Counted from the stretch's first letter, positions 28,224-38,434 are shown. The stretch is DNA of 64,000 nucleotides from Olivibacter domesticus (GCF_900109575.1 NZ_FOAF01000004.1:186001-250000), one strand, 5' to 3'. Made by a program: numbers and translations. The notes: a model not told the origin generated them from the letters alone.

Positions 28224-29744
28224 TTAATATTTTTTTAAAAGTGGCAGCAAGGTTTCCAAATAAGTACGATCGTTTGATAGACGAGGCACCTTATTCTGTC
28301 CGCCAAGTTTATCTCTACCTTTCATCCATTTGTAGAATGTTCCCTCAGGTGCAATATGAATAATCGGTTCCTTTAAAGCGAGGTTACGAAATCGTTTAGC
28401 ATCATAATCCGAATTCACTTCCCTTAATTTTTCATCTAATAGTTGTGAGAAACGCGTCACGTCATCAGGTTTTTGCTCAAACTCAATAATCCATTCATGT
28501 GCTCCCGCTTCCTTATCTTTAAAATAAACAGGTCCAGCGGTATAATCTCTTACGATGGCGCTGGTCGCTCTACAGGCTGCTTGAAGTCCATCATCGGCAT
28601 TATCTACTATAAGTTCTTCTCCAAAAGTATTGATATACTGCTTCGTTCTTCCTGTAATTTGTATTCGGTATGGATGTAGCGTAGTAAATTTGATGGTATC
28701 TCCAATCATATATCGCCATAATCCTGCATTAGTAGAAATTATCAAGGCATAATTTTTGCCCAATTCTACCTCATCCAAACTTAGTGTCTTAGGATTTTCA
28801 TCGTAGAGGTGTTCAATAGGCAAAAACTCGTAGTAAACGCCATAATCTAACATGAGTAATAAGTCTTCCGAATCCGATTGGTCTTGAATACCAAAATATC
28901 CTTCAGAAGCGTTATAATTCTCCAGATAATACATATTATCGGAAGGTATAAGTTGTTTAAACTGCTCTTTATAAGGCTTAAAACTAACCCCTCCATGTAA
29001 GTAAAGCTCTAAATTAGGCCATACTTCCAATAGATTATTCTTACCTGTAAGCTCTAGAACCCTTTTAGCAAGTACAACATTCCAAGTGGGGACACCCGAG
29101 AGATTCGTTACATTTTCATGAATGATCAAGTTCGCCACGCGCTCTATTTTTTCTTCAAAATTAGGATTCAACGTAGTTTCCAAATCAGGTGTTCGGTACA
29201 TCTCCGCCCAAAAAGGAAGGTTGCTGATTAAGATTGCAGATAAGTCTCCCGAGCTTGTTTCTCCATTCCCAATCTGATTTATTTTGTGGCTTCCTCCGAG
29301 CACAACACCTTTACCCGTAAACACCTTAGCGTCTGGCCTATTATGGCAGTAGATAGACAATAAATCTTTACCTCCTTGAAAGTGGCAATCTTCCAAGGCC
29401 TCCTCGCTAACCGGGATAAATTTACTTCGATCTGAAGTAGTACCAGAGGATTTTGCAAACCATTTAATATCTGAGGGCCACAGCAAGTTCTGCTCTCCAG
29501 CAATCATACGATCAATAAATGGTTTGATGCTATTATAATCTTGAATCGGCACACGTTCTTTAAACGTAGCGATCGTGCATATGGAATTATAGTCGTATTT
29601 CTTTCCCCACTCCGTCGCTTGAGCAGTCGTTATAAGGCTCTGAAACCACTCTTCTTGCACTTCATGAGGATACTTCATGAAAAGCTCAATTTGGTGGATG
29701 CGCTTTTTCATTATCCAATTGATAATGGAATTTACTATTGCCAT
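28224..29744 (-). CDS. GH3 auxin-responsive promoter family protein (acyl-adenylating enzyme-like)
   Basis: The 506-residue protein belongs to the bacterial branch of the GH3 family, relatives of plant acyl-acid amido synthetases. Three ATP/AMP motifs are visible: SSGTTSDRSKFIPVS (motif I), NASEGYFG (motif II) and YMIGDTIKF (motif III). The plant enzymes adenylate a carboxylic acid and join it to an amino acid. The bacterial substrates are not known to me, so only the adenylation chemistry is inferred. Cytoplasmic. Upstream lies repeat copy 8. Confidence 0.85.
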   Translation of the reverse strand: MAIVNSIINWIMKKRIHQIELFMKYPHEVQEEWFQSLITTAQATEWGKKYDYNSICTIATFKERVPIQDYNSIKPFIDRMIAGEQNLLWPSDIKWFAKSSGTTSDRSKFIPVSEEALEDCHFQGGKDLLSIYCHNRPDAKVFTGKGVVLGGSHKINQIGNGETSSGDLSAILISNLPFWAEMYRTPDLETTLNPNFEEKIERVANLIIHENVTNLSGVPTWNVVLAKRVLELTGKNNLLEVWPNLELYLHGGVSFKPYKEQFKQLIPSDNMYYLENYNASEGYFGIQDQSDSEDLLLMLDYGVYYEFLPIEHLYDENPKTLSLDEVELGKNYALIISTNAGLWRYMIGDTIKFTTLHPYRIQITGRTKQYINTFGEELIVDNADDGLQAACRATSAIVRDYTAGPVYFKDKEAGAHEWIIEFEQKPDDVTRFSQLLDEKLREVNSDYDAKRFRNLALKEPIIHIAPEGTFYKWMKGRDKLGGQNKVPRLSNDRTYLETLLPLLKKY

Positions 29745-29790
29745 TCTGGTATATCAGGTACTATAGGTAATAAGCGCTAAACTAATAAAA

Positions 29791-29856
29791 ATTATTGGTT
29801 GTTTATTAATGGTTATTCCTTATCGTTGTTCGTTATTAGTTACTAGTTGTTGGTGC
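29791..29856 (+). repeat. Modular intergenic repeat, copy 8 (block A only)
   Basis: Words ATTGGTTGTTTATTAATGG, TTCGTTATTAGTTACTAG and TTGTTGGT correspond to block A. Blocks B-D are absent. It lies between the GH3-like gene and lptB. Confidence 0.6.
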
Positions 29857-29980
29857 TAGCTTCATTATTAAATGTGTCTTCCATGTGTACCGGTCATGCA
29901 AACGATAATATGCTAATCTTCCACCCGCTGCTGCCTACTTTTGATGCTCCTATATTAACTACTTGATTAAGGAGACAGAT

Positions 29981-30733
29981 TTACTTAGTAACGGCTCCGC
30001 CCAGCTTCTTTCTTCTCAATTCAAAATGTTGTCCAAGATAGAATGTCCTTGCCATCTCATTCACTGCTATTTCTTCGGGTGTTCCGGTAAGCATAATTTT
30101 ACCCTCCGTAAGGAGATATGCTCTATCAGTAATGGAAAGGGTTTCCTGAACGTTGTGATCAGTTATTAAAATACCTATGTTTCTATGCTTAAGTTTATGA
30201 ACGATCGTTTGTATTTCTTCTACGGCGATGGGATCAACACCAGCGAATGGCTCATCCAACAAAATGAAGTGTGGGCTTGCGGCTAGTGCACGCGCTATTT
30301 CGGTACGTCGGCGCTCTCCTCCAGATAAAAGATCACCTCGATTTTTTCGAACTTTATGTAGACTAAATTCATTGATGAGCTCCTCGAGTTTTTCCTTTCG
30401 AACTTCCTTATCCTTATGATGTATTTCTAAAACAGCCATAATATTATCTTCCACAGAAAGTTTTCTAAATACGGAGGCCTCTTGCGCTAAATAACCTATC
30501 CCTTTTTGAGCTCTTTTATACATAGGATCTTCCGTAATATCATGCTCTTCAAGAAAAACATTTCCCGAATTTGGTTTAATCAAACCAACGATCATATAAA
30601 AGGAGGTCGTTTTACCTGCTCCATTAGGCCCCAACAAGCCGACAATTTCACCTTGTTCAACATGAAATGAAACATCGTTAACAACAGTACGTTGCTTATA
30701 TTTCTTAACCAGATGTTCTGCTTTTAAAATCAT
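29981..30733 (-). CDS. lptB: LPS export ABC transporter ATP-binding protein LptB
   Basis: The 250-residue ABC ATPase energises extraction of lipopolysaccharide from the inner membrane together with LptF/LptG and LptC. Walker [11 protein letters not shown], the signature [16 protein letters not shown], Walker [16 protein letters not shown] and the switch His (ITDHNVQE) are intact. Sequence and length fit LptB (YhbG) rather than general importers. Partners are not in the window. It lies between recJ and the GH3-like gene, all on the minus strand, with repeat copies 8 and 9 on either side. Confidence 0.93.
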   Translation of the reverse strand: MILKAEHLVKKYKQRTVVNDVSFHVEQGEIVGLLGPNGAGKTTSFYMIVGLIKPNSGNVFLEEHDITEDPMYKRAQKGIGYLAQEASVFRKLSVEDNIMAVLEIHHKDKEVRKEKLEELINEFSLHKVRKNRGDLLSGGERRRTEIARALAASPHFILLDEPFAGVDPIAVEEIQTIVHKLKHRNIGILITDHNVQETLSITDRAYLLTEGKIMLTGTPEEIAVNEMARTFYLGQHFELRRKKLGGAVTK

Positions 30734-30739
30734 TTTTTT

Positions 30740-30918
30740 AGCTATTCGATGTTAGTTACTGGTTATTCGTTGTTAGTTATTAGTTACGAACTGTAAGCAT
30801 GATTTAGTCGTTTTGATTTACCTAAATTAATGATCACAGCCCAAACTCACTTTCAAATAACGACCCACCTATTCAAAGACTCACCTATTGAACTACACAA
30901 CGATTTAACGACTTAACC
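30740..30918 (+). repeat. Modular intergenic repeat, copy 9
   Basis: Block A (ATGTTAGTTACTGGTTATTC) and a degenerate C (TTACGAACTGTAAGCATGA) are followed by TTAATGATCACAGCCC, then block D (GAACTACACAACGATTTAAC). It begins 6 nt upstream of the lptB start and fills the gap to recJ. Confidence 0.75.
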
Positions 30919-30933
30919 CATTTACATTATCAA

Positions 30934-32637
30934 TTAACTTCCCAACCTTATTCCCTTTAAATTCAACTGAAGGGATCTTTTGTCTCTCCAGACATTCTCC
31001 TCAATGCTAAAACATGCATCAAACGGTATGCCTTTATTAATGAGCGGTAAAAATTCACCTAATCCGAAACCAATACTATCAAAAATCCCAGCACCTTCTT
31101 GTGTGAGGGTCATTTTCAAATGATTAACGCCAACTAATGCTGCGGCTCCAACCGTATATAGATTCCGCGCAATAAAAACGGGGGCATTATTTTCCGGTCC
31201 GAATGGTGCAAATTGCTGCAGCACTCTAAAGAACTTAGCTGTTATATCTACTAACTTTATTTCTGCGTCGATGCTTATTTCCGGTTCAAGTAATTCCGGG
31301 TCGATGCTTTGGGCCACTACTTCTTCAAAACGTTTTTGTAGCGCAATGACATTTTCAACCTTCATTGTCAGCCCGGCAGCATATTTATGACCTCCAAACT
31401 GATCCAATAAGTCACTACACTCAGAGAGAGCCTCATACAGATCAAAGCCAGCAACTGACCTTGCCGAACCTGCCACGTGACCATTTGATTTGGTCAGCAC
31501 AATAGTTGGCCGATAATACTTTTCAGTTAACCGAGACGCCACGATTCCAATCACTCCTTTATGCCAATCTTCCTGATAAACAACAGTTGTTTTTCGTTGC
31601 ATGAGATGCTCATTTGCCTGTATTTGCTCTAGGGCTTCTGCTGTTATACGGGCATCGAAGTCTTTCCGCTGCATGTTTTGTATATCAATCAGTCCACAAC
31701 ACGTTTTAGCTTCTTCCGAACTTTTAGCTATCAACAACTTAACAGCGTCTTTGGCATGGTCGATTCTTCCTGCAGCATTGATACGTGGACCTATTTGAAA
31801 AATAACATCGGTTAAACTCAAATCACTGCTTTTGGTCGCTAAATCAATCAATGCCTTTAAACCAAAGCAAGGATTGTTATTCAGTTTCTTCAAACCATAA
31901 TAGGCCAACACTCTATTTTCCCCAGTGATCGGCACAATATCAGAGGCAATACTAACCGCTACCAAATCCAAATATTGATACACTGTAATATCTTCCAGCT
32001 GATTTATTTTGGCAAATGCCTGAATAATTTTGAAGGCTATACCGCAACCAGAGAGTTCTTTATAGGGATAATCACAATCTTTTCTTTTAGGATCTAGTAC
32101 AGCTACAGCTTGCGGCAGCTCGTTTCCCGGGGTGTGGTGGTCTCCGATTATAAAATCTATTCCTTTAGTACGAGCGTATTCAACTTTATCGATGGACTTT
32201 ATACCGCAGTCTAGGGCAATTATCAACGAATAATTGTTTTGTGCCGCATAATCAATTCCTTGCGTTGAAATACCGTATCCTTCTTTATATCGATCGGGAA
32301 TATAATATCCTATATGATTATAAAAACGATTCAGAAAACTGAAGAGTACAGCGACCGAAGTGGTTCCATCTACATCATAATCTCCGTAGATTAAGATATT
32401 TTCTTTCATGCCAATAGCACGCTCAATACGACCAATGGCACGTTCCATATCTTTCATTAGGAATGGATCGTGTAAATGTTCTAGTCGCGGTCGGAAGAAG
32501 TTACGCGCCTGATCGAAGTCGTCCACCCCCCGCTGAATAAGCAATGTAGCCAACACTTTATTAATGTTGAGCGCACTAGCTAATGTTTCTACCTTATTAG
32601 TATCTGCTTTGTATCTGTCTACCCACCTTTTTTGCAT
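30934..32637 (-). CDS. recJ: Single-stranded-DNA-specific exonuclease RecJ
   Basis: RecJ is a 5'-3' single-strand exonuclease used in recombination and mismatch repair. The 567 residues contain the DHH phosphoesterase core: DYDVDGTTSV (motif I), DCGIKS, GDHHTPG (DHH motif III) and SVASDIVPI-type SIASDIVPITGENR. The DHHA1 motif FGGHKYAAGL and the C-terminal OB-fold follow. All metal-binding Asp/His residues are visible. Cytoplasmic. It appears to be the first gene of a possible recJ-lptB unit, but repeat copy 9 separates the two. Confidence 0.95.
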   Translation of the reverse strand: MQKRWVDRYKADTNKVETLASALNINKVLATLLIQRGVDDFDQARNFFRPRLEHLHDPFLMKDMERAIGRIERAIGMKENILIYGDYDVDGTTSVAVLFSFLNRFYNHIGYYIPDRYKEGYGISTQGIDYAAQNNYSLIIALDCGIKSIDKVEYARTKGIDFIIGDHHTPGNELPQAVAVLDPKRKDCDYPYKELSGCGIAFKIIQAFAKINQLEDITVYQYLDLVAVSIASDIVPITGENRVLAYYGLKKLNNNPCFGLKALIDLATKSSDLSLTDVIFQIGPRINAAGRIDHAKDAVKLLIAKSSEEAKTCCGLIDIQNMQRKDFDARITAEALEQIQANEHLMQRKTTVVYQEDWHKGVIGIVASRLTEKYYRPTIVLTKSNGHVAGSARSVAGFDLYEALSECSDLLDQFGGHKYAAGLTMKVENVIALQKRFEEVVAQSIDPELLEPEISIDAEIKLVDITAKFFRVLQQFAPFGPENNAPVFIARNLYTVGAAALVGVNHLKMTLTQEGAGIFDSIGFGLGEFLPLINKGIPFDACFSIEENVWRDKRSLQLNLKGIRLGS

Positions 32638-32784
32638 ATCTTTGCACTAATCAACGGGTAAATATACGTTTTTAATTGTGGAGCGAAAAGCTTAAAGCGA
32701 AAAGTGATACCCTCGCTGCGATTGATCTAATACCCAATCCTGTAAATGGTGCAGGTTTTTTAATTTTTAATTTTACTTATCAGC

Positions 32785-33567
32785 ATGCAAGTATTTTCTT
32801 TATACGAAGGTTCATATTCTGTCGATAGTTCAAAAAAATTCATTCCTTTCGATCCTGAAAAAGACGACAAAAAGGATAGAAAGGGTTCATTATTTATACA
32901 TGTTCATCCTTTTCTAATTGAAACCTCGAATGATTTAATTCTTTTAGATACAGGTTTAGGCTACACTGACGAAAAAGGAGAATTGATTTTACATAAAAAT
33001 ATAAAAAGTAAAGGCTTTTCTCCCGATGATGTAAGTTTCGTGTTGATGTCGCATTTACATCAGGATCATGCTAGTGGCATGGTGTATGAAAAAGACGGAA
33101 AATTACAGCTATCATTTCCGAAAGCGGAGTACGTTGTTTCACGTGGAGAGTGGGAAACCGCCTACAGTGGAAAATCTACCTCCTATAAAACGGCTGTTTT
33201 TGATATTTTACAACGAAGTGGCAATCTTCAGCTGGTAGAAGGAAATGGTTCTATAAATGGAGAAATCTCCTATGAACACAGCGGTGGGCATACCGAATTT
33301 CATCAAGTATTTCACGTAAAAGAAGGTAACGAACATTATTTTTTCGGTGGTGACGAACTACCGGAACCGGAGCAATTACTTAGAAAATTTGCCGCCAAAT
33401 ATGACTTTGACGGAAAGAAGGCGATGCATCTTCGGGAAGAATATGGCGAACGTGCTGTGAAGGATGGCTGGATTTGTATGTTTTATCATTCTACCAGAGC
33501 GCCATTTGGAAAGATTTCAAAAGTAGAAGATGCGTTTAAAGTAGAAGGAATGCAGGTTAGTAGCTAA
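32785..33567 (+). CDS. MBL-fold metallohydrolase
   Basis: The 260-residue protein has the metallo-beta-lactamase signature SHLHQDHASGM (HxHxDH), a later metal-binding His in HSGGHTEF and an Asp in FFGGDELPE. There is no signal peptide, so it is cytoplasmic. It resembles the lactonase/glyoxalase-like branch, where substrate prediction from sequence is unreliable. It is convergent with the GH140-like gene, and their 3' ends overlap by 11 nt. Upstream is a short A/T-rich leader. Function beyond hydrolase is not assigned. Confidence 0.85.
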   Translation: MQVFSLYEGSYSVDSSKKFIPFDPEKDDKKDRKGSLFIHVHPFLIETSNDLILLDTGLGYTDEKGELILHKNIKSKGFSPDDVSFVLMSHLHQDHASGMVYEKDGKLQLSFPKAEYVVSRGEWETAYSGKSTSYKTAVFDILQRSGNLQLVEGNGSINGEISYEHSGGHTEFHQVFHVKEGNEHYFFGGDELPEPEQLLRKFAAKYDFDGKKAMHLREEYGERAVKDGWICMFYHSTRAPFGKISKVEDAFKVEGMQVSS

Positions 33568-34912
33568 CAAGCAAGACCCAATCTTTTTTATATGCTCCCT
33601 TTGGCGGTATAAAGCTCATCTGATTTTGCTTCTGTGCTGTTTCTTTGCTGATAATTTTTCCACTGGAAGGTTCGAACCATTCAATTTTTATGGTAGATGA
33701 TTCAAACCAAGATAAATCGACCTGCACAGCTTTAGCAACTGGCAGGTAAAACATTGCCAGTTTATTTTTTTGACATTTTAACGCGGCAATGTATTCACTT
33801 GCATCATGCTGTTTATCCAACACAAGACGCTGATCTGGTTCCCGATCATTTGAACATCTTGTTTCTATTAATTGTTTAAGGTATTGCATCTGTGTGGCTG
33901 CAGGTCGATTAAGCGCCTCATACCAATACATCTTTGCGAAAGCTGTGTTTGGCACTTCTTTACTATAAAATTGCCAAACAGAGTGATGCCCGTAAGTTAC
34001 ACCCGCCGCTCCTGAAAAAACAGACCTATAAACCTGCTTCCGAATGTCGTAATCATTAAAATAACCATTAGCTTTTTTCCAATTTATAGGATGATCCTCA
34101 TAGGACGGCTCTCCATCAATGATCGGTTTTGTTGGATTAATTGAACGATCCCTTAGGACCCACTCCCAAACAGGGATATCCTTGCGTGCATGACCAGACT
34201 GTAGCATATTAAAATCCAATATGTTTTCCTCTTTCCAAAAATTAGTGGATGAAGACTCTCCCGCAGGATGGTATGTGATTAAATTTTTATTTGTATTGCC
34301 CTTTCGAAGTCCTTTTATCATGGCTCTCCATATAGGACGGGTATCCATTGTATCCACATATGCGGGTCTATCTCCTCCTGCAATCCATATCACATTTGCG
34401 AACTTAGCATAACGTTCAGCCAAAAATAATCCGTATTGATAAGCATTTTTTTCATTGAATACTACCGGCCCCTTTCCCCATGCTTTCATGACCTTATCAC
34501 CCCAAGTTGGAAGAAGTGCTATAAATAGCCCCTTTTGTGCTGCCTTATTAACTACCCAATCAACAAATCGAAAATATGCTTCATTTGGTCTGGATGGATC
34601 TAATCCATTAAAGGGCACTTCACCTTCTTTATTAGGAGCTTGAAGGCCATCCATCTCTGCTAGTATTACAGCCTGTATAACATTAAACCCTTTAGATTTT
34701 CTATTATCCAAGTACTTGTTAATCTCTTCCTTCGTAAGTCTATGAAAAAGCTCCCATGCAGTGTCGCCGAGCCAGAAGAAAGGACTGCCATCGTTGTACT
34801 GAAAAAAATGACCATCCTTGGTCACCGCTATTCCTTTTGATATTTTCTGTGCCTGTAAATAGCCGATAGACGAACATAAAAAAAAGATTAAAAGACCCGT
34901 AATTCGTTTCAT
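33557..34912 (-). CDS. GH140-like (DUF4038) exported glycoside hydrolase
   Basis: I chose ATG 34912 (MKRITGLLIFFLC), which begins a signal peptide ending YLQAQ. A longer frame to 34963 lacks similarity. The roughly 450-residue mature protein has a TIM-barrel of the DUF4038 family (FFWLGDTAWELFHRLTKEEI, NVIQAVILAEMDGLQ, ANVIWIAGGDRPAY, DGEPSYEDHP). A C-terminal beta domain follows (putative collagen-binding type). The founding characterised relative is an apiosidase acting on rhamnogalacturonan II. Periplasmic glycan breakdown is likely, substrate uncertain. Confidence 0.85.
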   Translation of the reverse strand: MKRITGLLIFFLCSSIGYLQAQKISKGIAVTKDGHFFQYNDGSPFFWLGDTAWELFHRLTKEEINKYLDNRKSKGFNVIQAVILAEMDGLQAPNKEGEVPFNGLDPSRPNEAYFRFVDWVVNKAAQKGLFIALLPTWGDKVMKAWGKGPVVFNEKNAYQYGLFLAERYAKFANVIWIAGGDRPAYVDTMDTRPIWRAMIKGLRKGNTNKNLITYHPAGESSSTNFWKEENILDFNMLQSGHARKDIPVWEWVLRDRSINPTKPIIDGEPSYEDHPINWKKANGYFNDYDIRKQVYRSVFSGAAGVTYGHHSVWQFYSKEVPNTAFAKMYWYEALNRPAATQMQYLKQLIETRCSNDREPDQRLVLDKQHDASEYIAALKCQKNKLAMFYLPVAKAVQVDLSWFESSTIKIEWFEPSSGKIISKETAQKQNQMSFIPPKGAYKKDWVLLVSY

Positions 34913-35021
34913 AAAAAGGCGTGGTTTATAATTAATGTATACGACAGGTACAAAAGAAAACAATTCTCTATGAAGGAAGAAATTGATATTTTCTCTAAAT
35001 ACTACTTATGAAAAAAGCGAC

Positions 35022-35654
35022 CTAAATTAACTGGTATTGACTCGCAACCCTAATCAAAGCGGCAGCATTAGAGACCTGAAATTTCTGCATCAGGTTTCGT
35101 CGGTGTGTCTCTACCGTATGTGGACTGATAAACAAGGTATCTCCAATCTCAGCTGTTGTTTTTCCTTCTGCAATGCAGCGAAGTACTTCCTGTTCTCTCC
35201 GTGTAAGTTTTGGTAAATCCAAAGGGTCATCTAAGGCCGCTTCAAAAAGGGATTTTTGTACTTCAGGACTGAAGTACACTGTTTTTTTTACTACTGCCCG
35301 AATGGCGTCAATAATTTCTTCTGCAGAAGCATTCTTAAGCACATAACCTGTCGCACCATTTTGCAACATCTTGGTAATCATGCTTCTTTCATTGTAGTTG
35401 CTAATAGCAACGATATGTATATCAGCGTACTGTTGCTTTATTAACTTGCATAAATCTATACCACTAATATCAGGCAGGTTAATATCTAACAAAATAACAT
35501 CTACCTTATTTTCGAGTAAAAACGCCAACGCATCCTGACCATTGCTACAGCAGGCGTCCACTTCCACCATATCATTATCCTGTAATAAAGCCTTCATACC
35601 TTCCAATACGACAGGATGATCGTCAACAATTAATATATGTATACGCTGTTCCAT
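35022..35654 (-). CDS. NarL/LuxR-type response regulator
   Basis: The 210 residues comprise a receiver domain (acidic pair D11/D12, phospho-acceptor D57 in LLDINLP, conserved Lys in GYVLKNAS). A C-terminal LuxR helix-turn-helix follows (LTRREQEVLRCIAEGKTTAE). It is a DNA-binding regulator. Its gene follows the histidine kinase gene by 12 nt on the same strand, so the two form a two-component pair. Targets are not known. The adjacent divergent outer-membrane-like gene at 37929 is one candidate by position only. Confidence 0.93.
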   Translation of the reverse strand: MEQRIHILIVDDHPVVLEGMKALLQDNDMVEVDACCSNGQDALAFLLENKVDVILLDINLPDISGIDLCKLIKQQYADIHIVAISNYNERSMITKMLQNGATGYVLKNASAEEIIDAIRAVVKKTVYFSPEVQKSLFEAALDDPLDLPKLTRREQEVLRCIAEGKTTAEIGDTLFISPHTVETHRRNLMQKFQVSNAAALIRVASQYQLI

Positions 35655-35666
35655 TTAATATAACAT

Positions 35667-37703
35667 TTATACCAAAATCGCTTGTTTATTTGTTTCATTG
35701 ATAAGATTAAATTCGATGTTTATCGTCGTTCCAACATGTCTTTCAGATTGTATGTCGAGCTGACCATTGAGATAGCTCACACGATTTTTAACGTTATGTA
35801 AACCGATACCTTTTTTCTGTTCAAGCTCATTAAGATTAAAGCCCAAACCATCATCTTCTACCGTAATATAGGCCTTTTCTTCATTTTGAATGCATTGCAC
35901 CAAAATATTCTTTGCCGAAGCATGTCGCACAGCATTATTAATCAGTTCTTGCAAGATGCGATAAATCATAATTTGCTGATTTTTATCATCTTGTGGAGAA
36001 AAACCATAGGTTTGAAGCGATATTTTTACGCCTGATCTTTCCAGGTCTTCACAGAAATCCCGCAAAGCGGTGACCAATCCGAATCGTAAAAGTGTTTCTG
36101 GCATCATATTTCTGGCTATCCTTCTTAATTCATTCACCGCAGCGTCTAGTTTGTTTAAGATAGTCTGATGCTGTTGCTGCGCCATTTCATTTTCCTCTAC
36201 ACATGGATTTTTCGACAAAAGGAGTTTGATATTCGACAAGAGGCCGCCCAAACCATCATGCAAATCGCTTGCAAGCCTTTTTCTCTCTTGCTCTTGTCCT
36301 TGTATCATGGCATTAAAAAAATTCAGTTGTTGTTCTTTTCTTAATCGCTCTATTTGCTGCTCATGAAGCTCTTTCTCCTGTTTGGAAAGCATTTGTTTAT
36401 TCCTATATAAAAGATACCCTAAAAACAACAAGATCAGTAATAGGCCCAGTGCTAAAACCGTTCCCGTCAATATGGCCCGATTATACTTCAATTCAACTGC
36501 ATTTAGGTGATTTTCAGCCTTCAGCTCAACGATCTCTCTCTCTTTTTTTTCATGTTCGTATTTCTGTTCAATGAGGTTAAGTTTTACATTCGTTTGCTTT
36601 TTGTTAACCGTATCAGCTAAATCAACGTATTCTTTGAGTAGAGAAAAAGCTCTGTCCTTATTTCCCAATACCTCCTCCACATCAATCAAATTTTTTAGAT
36701 TAATGAGTTTATTTCTAGAAAGAGGATAATTCGCATTTTCTTTATAAACGCTATAAGCCATATCCCGGGCTTTGGCGTATTGTTTTTGATCATAGAACAA
36801 ATAATACTTACGATTAAGCAGTTCAATGCGGTTATATGGTTCCTGTCGTTTGTCGGCAAAAGCTAAACCTTTGTTATAATTAGCTAAAGCCTCGGGATAA
36901 TTTTTATTTACATATTGTTGAAACATTCCTTGTAAAATATAATACCCTAACCAGGGATAGGCTTGGGGATGATTCTTCAATAACTGGAAAGAAAAAGTCA
37001 GATTATCTTGCATTTTTTTCTTGTTCGCAGTAGAGAAATCTTCTTGATAAAGTAATGCTTTGACCATTCCTAAACGGCTTTCTACTGCTTGTGCATATCC
37101 ATTATGCGCTGAAAATATATTGGAAGCTTTTTGGAAATAGGAAAATGCCTTCCCGTATTGTCTAATATCACAGAATACATTTCCTATATCATAATAATTC
37201 CCGGCAAGCAGAAGAGAGTCACCTATACGCTCTAAAATCGGACAGGCTTTTTCTATTAAGAGTCGAAGAAATTCTTCTGTATTATCTTCGCGCTGAGCGA
37301 TCGCTCCTATATTATGCCACGTTCTGGCTAAATATCGTTGCGCCGTGTAAGAAGTATCTGTCTTTAACAGAGATACTGTTCGCTGAAATTCATTTCGAGC
37401 TTTTATCAAATTATAGTGCTCCATATAGACACCTGCCACATAATAGTGTGCGATAGCAGTGGCCAAGTTATCGTTGGTTTTAACACTTCGTGCGAATGCA
37501 TTTTGCGCATATTGCATCGACTTAGCCGAATCTATATAAAGCCAATGATCTGATAAATCTTGAAGGGCCTGTATTTTCTGCTTTTCAGAAGTATTGCCAT
37601 TGACGACATTCAGCAAGCTGTCTTGATTGAAAGAAAGCTTTTGTTGCGCGTTTACTTTAAAGCAAAAGGCAACGCACATTCCTATTACGAATAAATAGTG
37701 CAT
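35667..37703 (-). CDS. Sensor histidine kinase with periplasmic TPR domain
   Basis: The 678-residue protein has a signal peptide (MHYLFVIGMCVAFCFKVNAQ) and about 360 residues of tetratricopeptide-type helices. A coiled segment and a transmembrane helix follow (about 408-430, LALGLLLILLFLGYLLY). The DHp helix is of HisKA_3 type (LASDLHDGLGGLLSNI, phospho-His near 480). The HATPase domain carries ELINNAVRHA and VEDDGLGFNL. This is the NarX/DesK kinase family. The periplasmic TPRs suggest sensing by protein contact. It is cotranscribed with the response regulator. Confidence 0.92.
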   Translation of the reverse strand: MHYLFVIGMCVAFCFKVNAQQKLSFNQDSLLNVVNGNTSEKQKIQALQDLSDHWLYIDSAKSMQYAQNAFARSVKTNDNLATAIAHYYVAGVYMEHYNLIKARNEFQRTVSLLKTDTSYTAQRYLARTWHNIGAIAQREDNTEEFLRLLIEKACPILERIGDSLLLAGNYYDIGNVFCDIRQYGKAFSYFQKASNIFSAHNGYAQAVESRLGMVKALLYQEDFSTANKKKMQDNLTFSFQLLKNHPQAYPWLGYYILQGMFQQYVNKNYPEALANYNKGLAFADKRQEPYNRIELLNRKYYLFYDQKQYAKARDMAYSVYKENANYPLSRNKLINLKNLIDVEEVLGNKDRAFSLLKEYVDLADTVNKKQTNVKLNLIEQKYEHEKKEREIVELKAENHLNAVELKYNRAILTGTVLALGLLLILLFLGYLLYRNKQMLSKQEKELHEQQIERLRKEQQLNFFNAMIQGQEQERKRLASDLHDGLGGLLSNIKLLLSKNPCVEENEMAQQQHQTILNKLDAAVNELRRIARNMMPETLLRFGLVTALRDFCEDLERSGVKISLQTYGFSPQDDKNQQIMIYRILQELINNAVRHASAKNILVQCIQNEEKAYITVEDDGLGFNLNELEQKKGIGLHNVKNRVSYLNGQLDIQSERHVGTTINIEFNLINETNKQAILV

Positions 37704-37724
37704 AAAATAACGTTAACTCCCTAA

Positions 37725-37732
37725 CAAATCTA
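37725..37732 (-). promoter_or_regulatory. Candidate -7 promoter box of the two-component operon
   Basis: On the minus strand this reads TAGATTTG, fitting TAnnTTTG, about 21 nt upstream of the kinase ATG. No convincing -33 element. Confidence 0.4.
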
Positions 37733-37928
37733 CTTATTCTATGAAGCATAAAGAAAAGGTTTTATGATATACCTGAAAACCATTAGAGAAAAATACCGTA
37801 AGCACAGTATATTATAAACGAAAAAAAAGCAACATTTTTGAGGCATGACATTTCTTTGAATCTGCATAAATAATTAGTGGAAAAAAGAAGGAAAGATCTA
37901 GTAATTAACCTTAATAATTAAATATAAA

Positions 37929-38402
37929 ATGAAACAATTTTTTCTATTTTCAACTTTCTTCGTGTTACTTCAGGTTGTTCTGCTAAAGCCTGCGTCAGCT
38001 CAGAATAGTACGCCGTATAATACGGCTTTTGGCTTATTTTTAGATCTAGGTAATGGGGGCACCTATGTCGGTCCGCATGTAAAACATTTTTTTACTGCAC
38101 AAGACGCCGGACAAGCGATGGTACTTTTTGGCAACGATATTACAATTTTGGGAGTAGAATATTCTTATAATAAAGCAATCCCTAATGCAGGTGGTTTAAT
38201 GTGGAACGCTGGAATTGGGCCGCAAGTGCTTTTTGGAGATGGTGATACAGGTTTTGTGATTAGACCGCAAGTAGGTTTAGAATATAAGGTATCTCAAATA
38301 CCTATTAGCGTTGGTTTCGACTGGCGGCCGGCATGGACTATATCGCCGGGCTCTGACTTTGAGGCAGGAAGATTTGGTCTTACTTTTAAGTATACACTAT
38401 AG
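37929..38402 (+). CDS. Small outer-membrane beta-barrel-like protein
   Basis: The 157-residue protein has a signal peptide (1-24, ending PASAQ). The rest is a series of amphipathic beta strands rich in Gly and aromatic residues (FGLFLDLGNGGTYVGPHVKH, FVIRPQVGLEYKVSQ), ending in FGLTFKYTL with a C-terminal hydrophobic/aromatic pattern like an outer-membrane barrel. Family unknown to me. It is divergent from the kinase operon by 225 nt. A strong bidirectional terminator follows at 38435. Confidence 0.75.
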   Translation: MKQFFLFSTFFVLLQVVLLKPASAQNSTPYNTAFGLFLDLGNGGTYVGPHVKHFFTAQDAGQAMVLFGNDITILGVEYSYNKAIPNAGGLMWNAGIGPQVLFGDGDTGFVIRPQVGLEYKVSQIPISVGFDWRPAWTISPGSDFEAGRFGLTFKYTL

Positions 38403-38434
38403 ATCAACTTAATTCAAATACAACAAATTAAGTC

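Noticed and set aside
32636-32643. TATCTTTG on the plus strand near the recJ start
   Set aside because: It is about 140 nt upstream of the MBL gene and overlaps the recJ start codon on the other strand. I see no supporting -33 element, so I do not call it a promoter.
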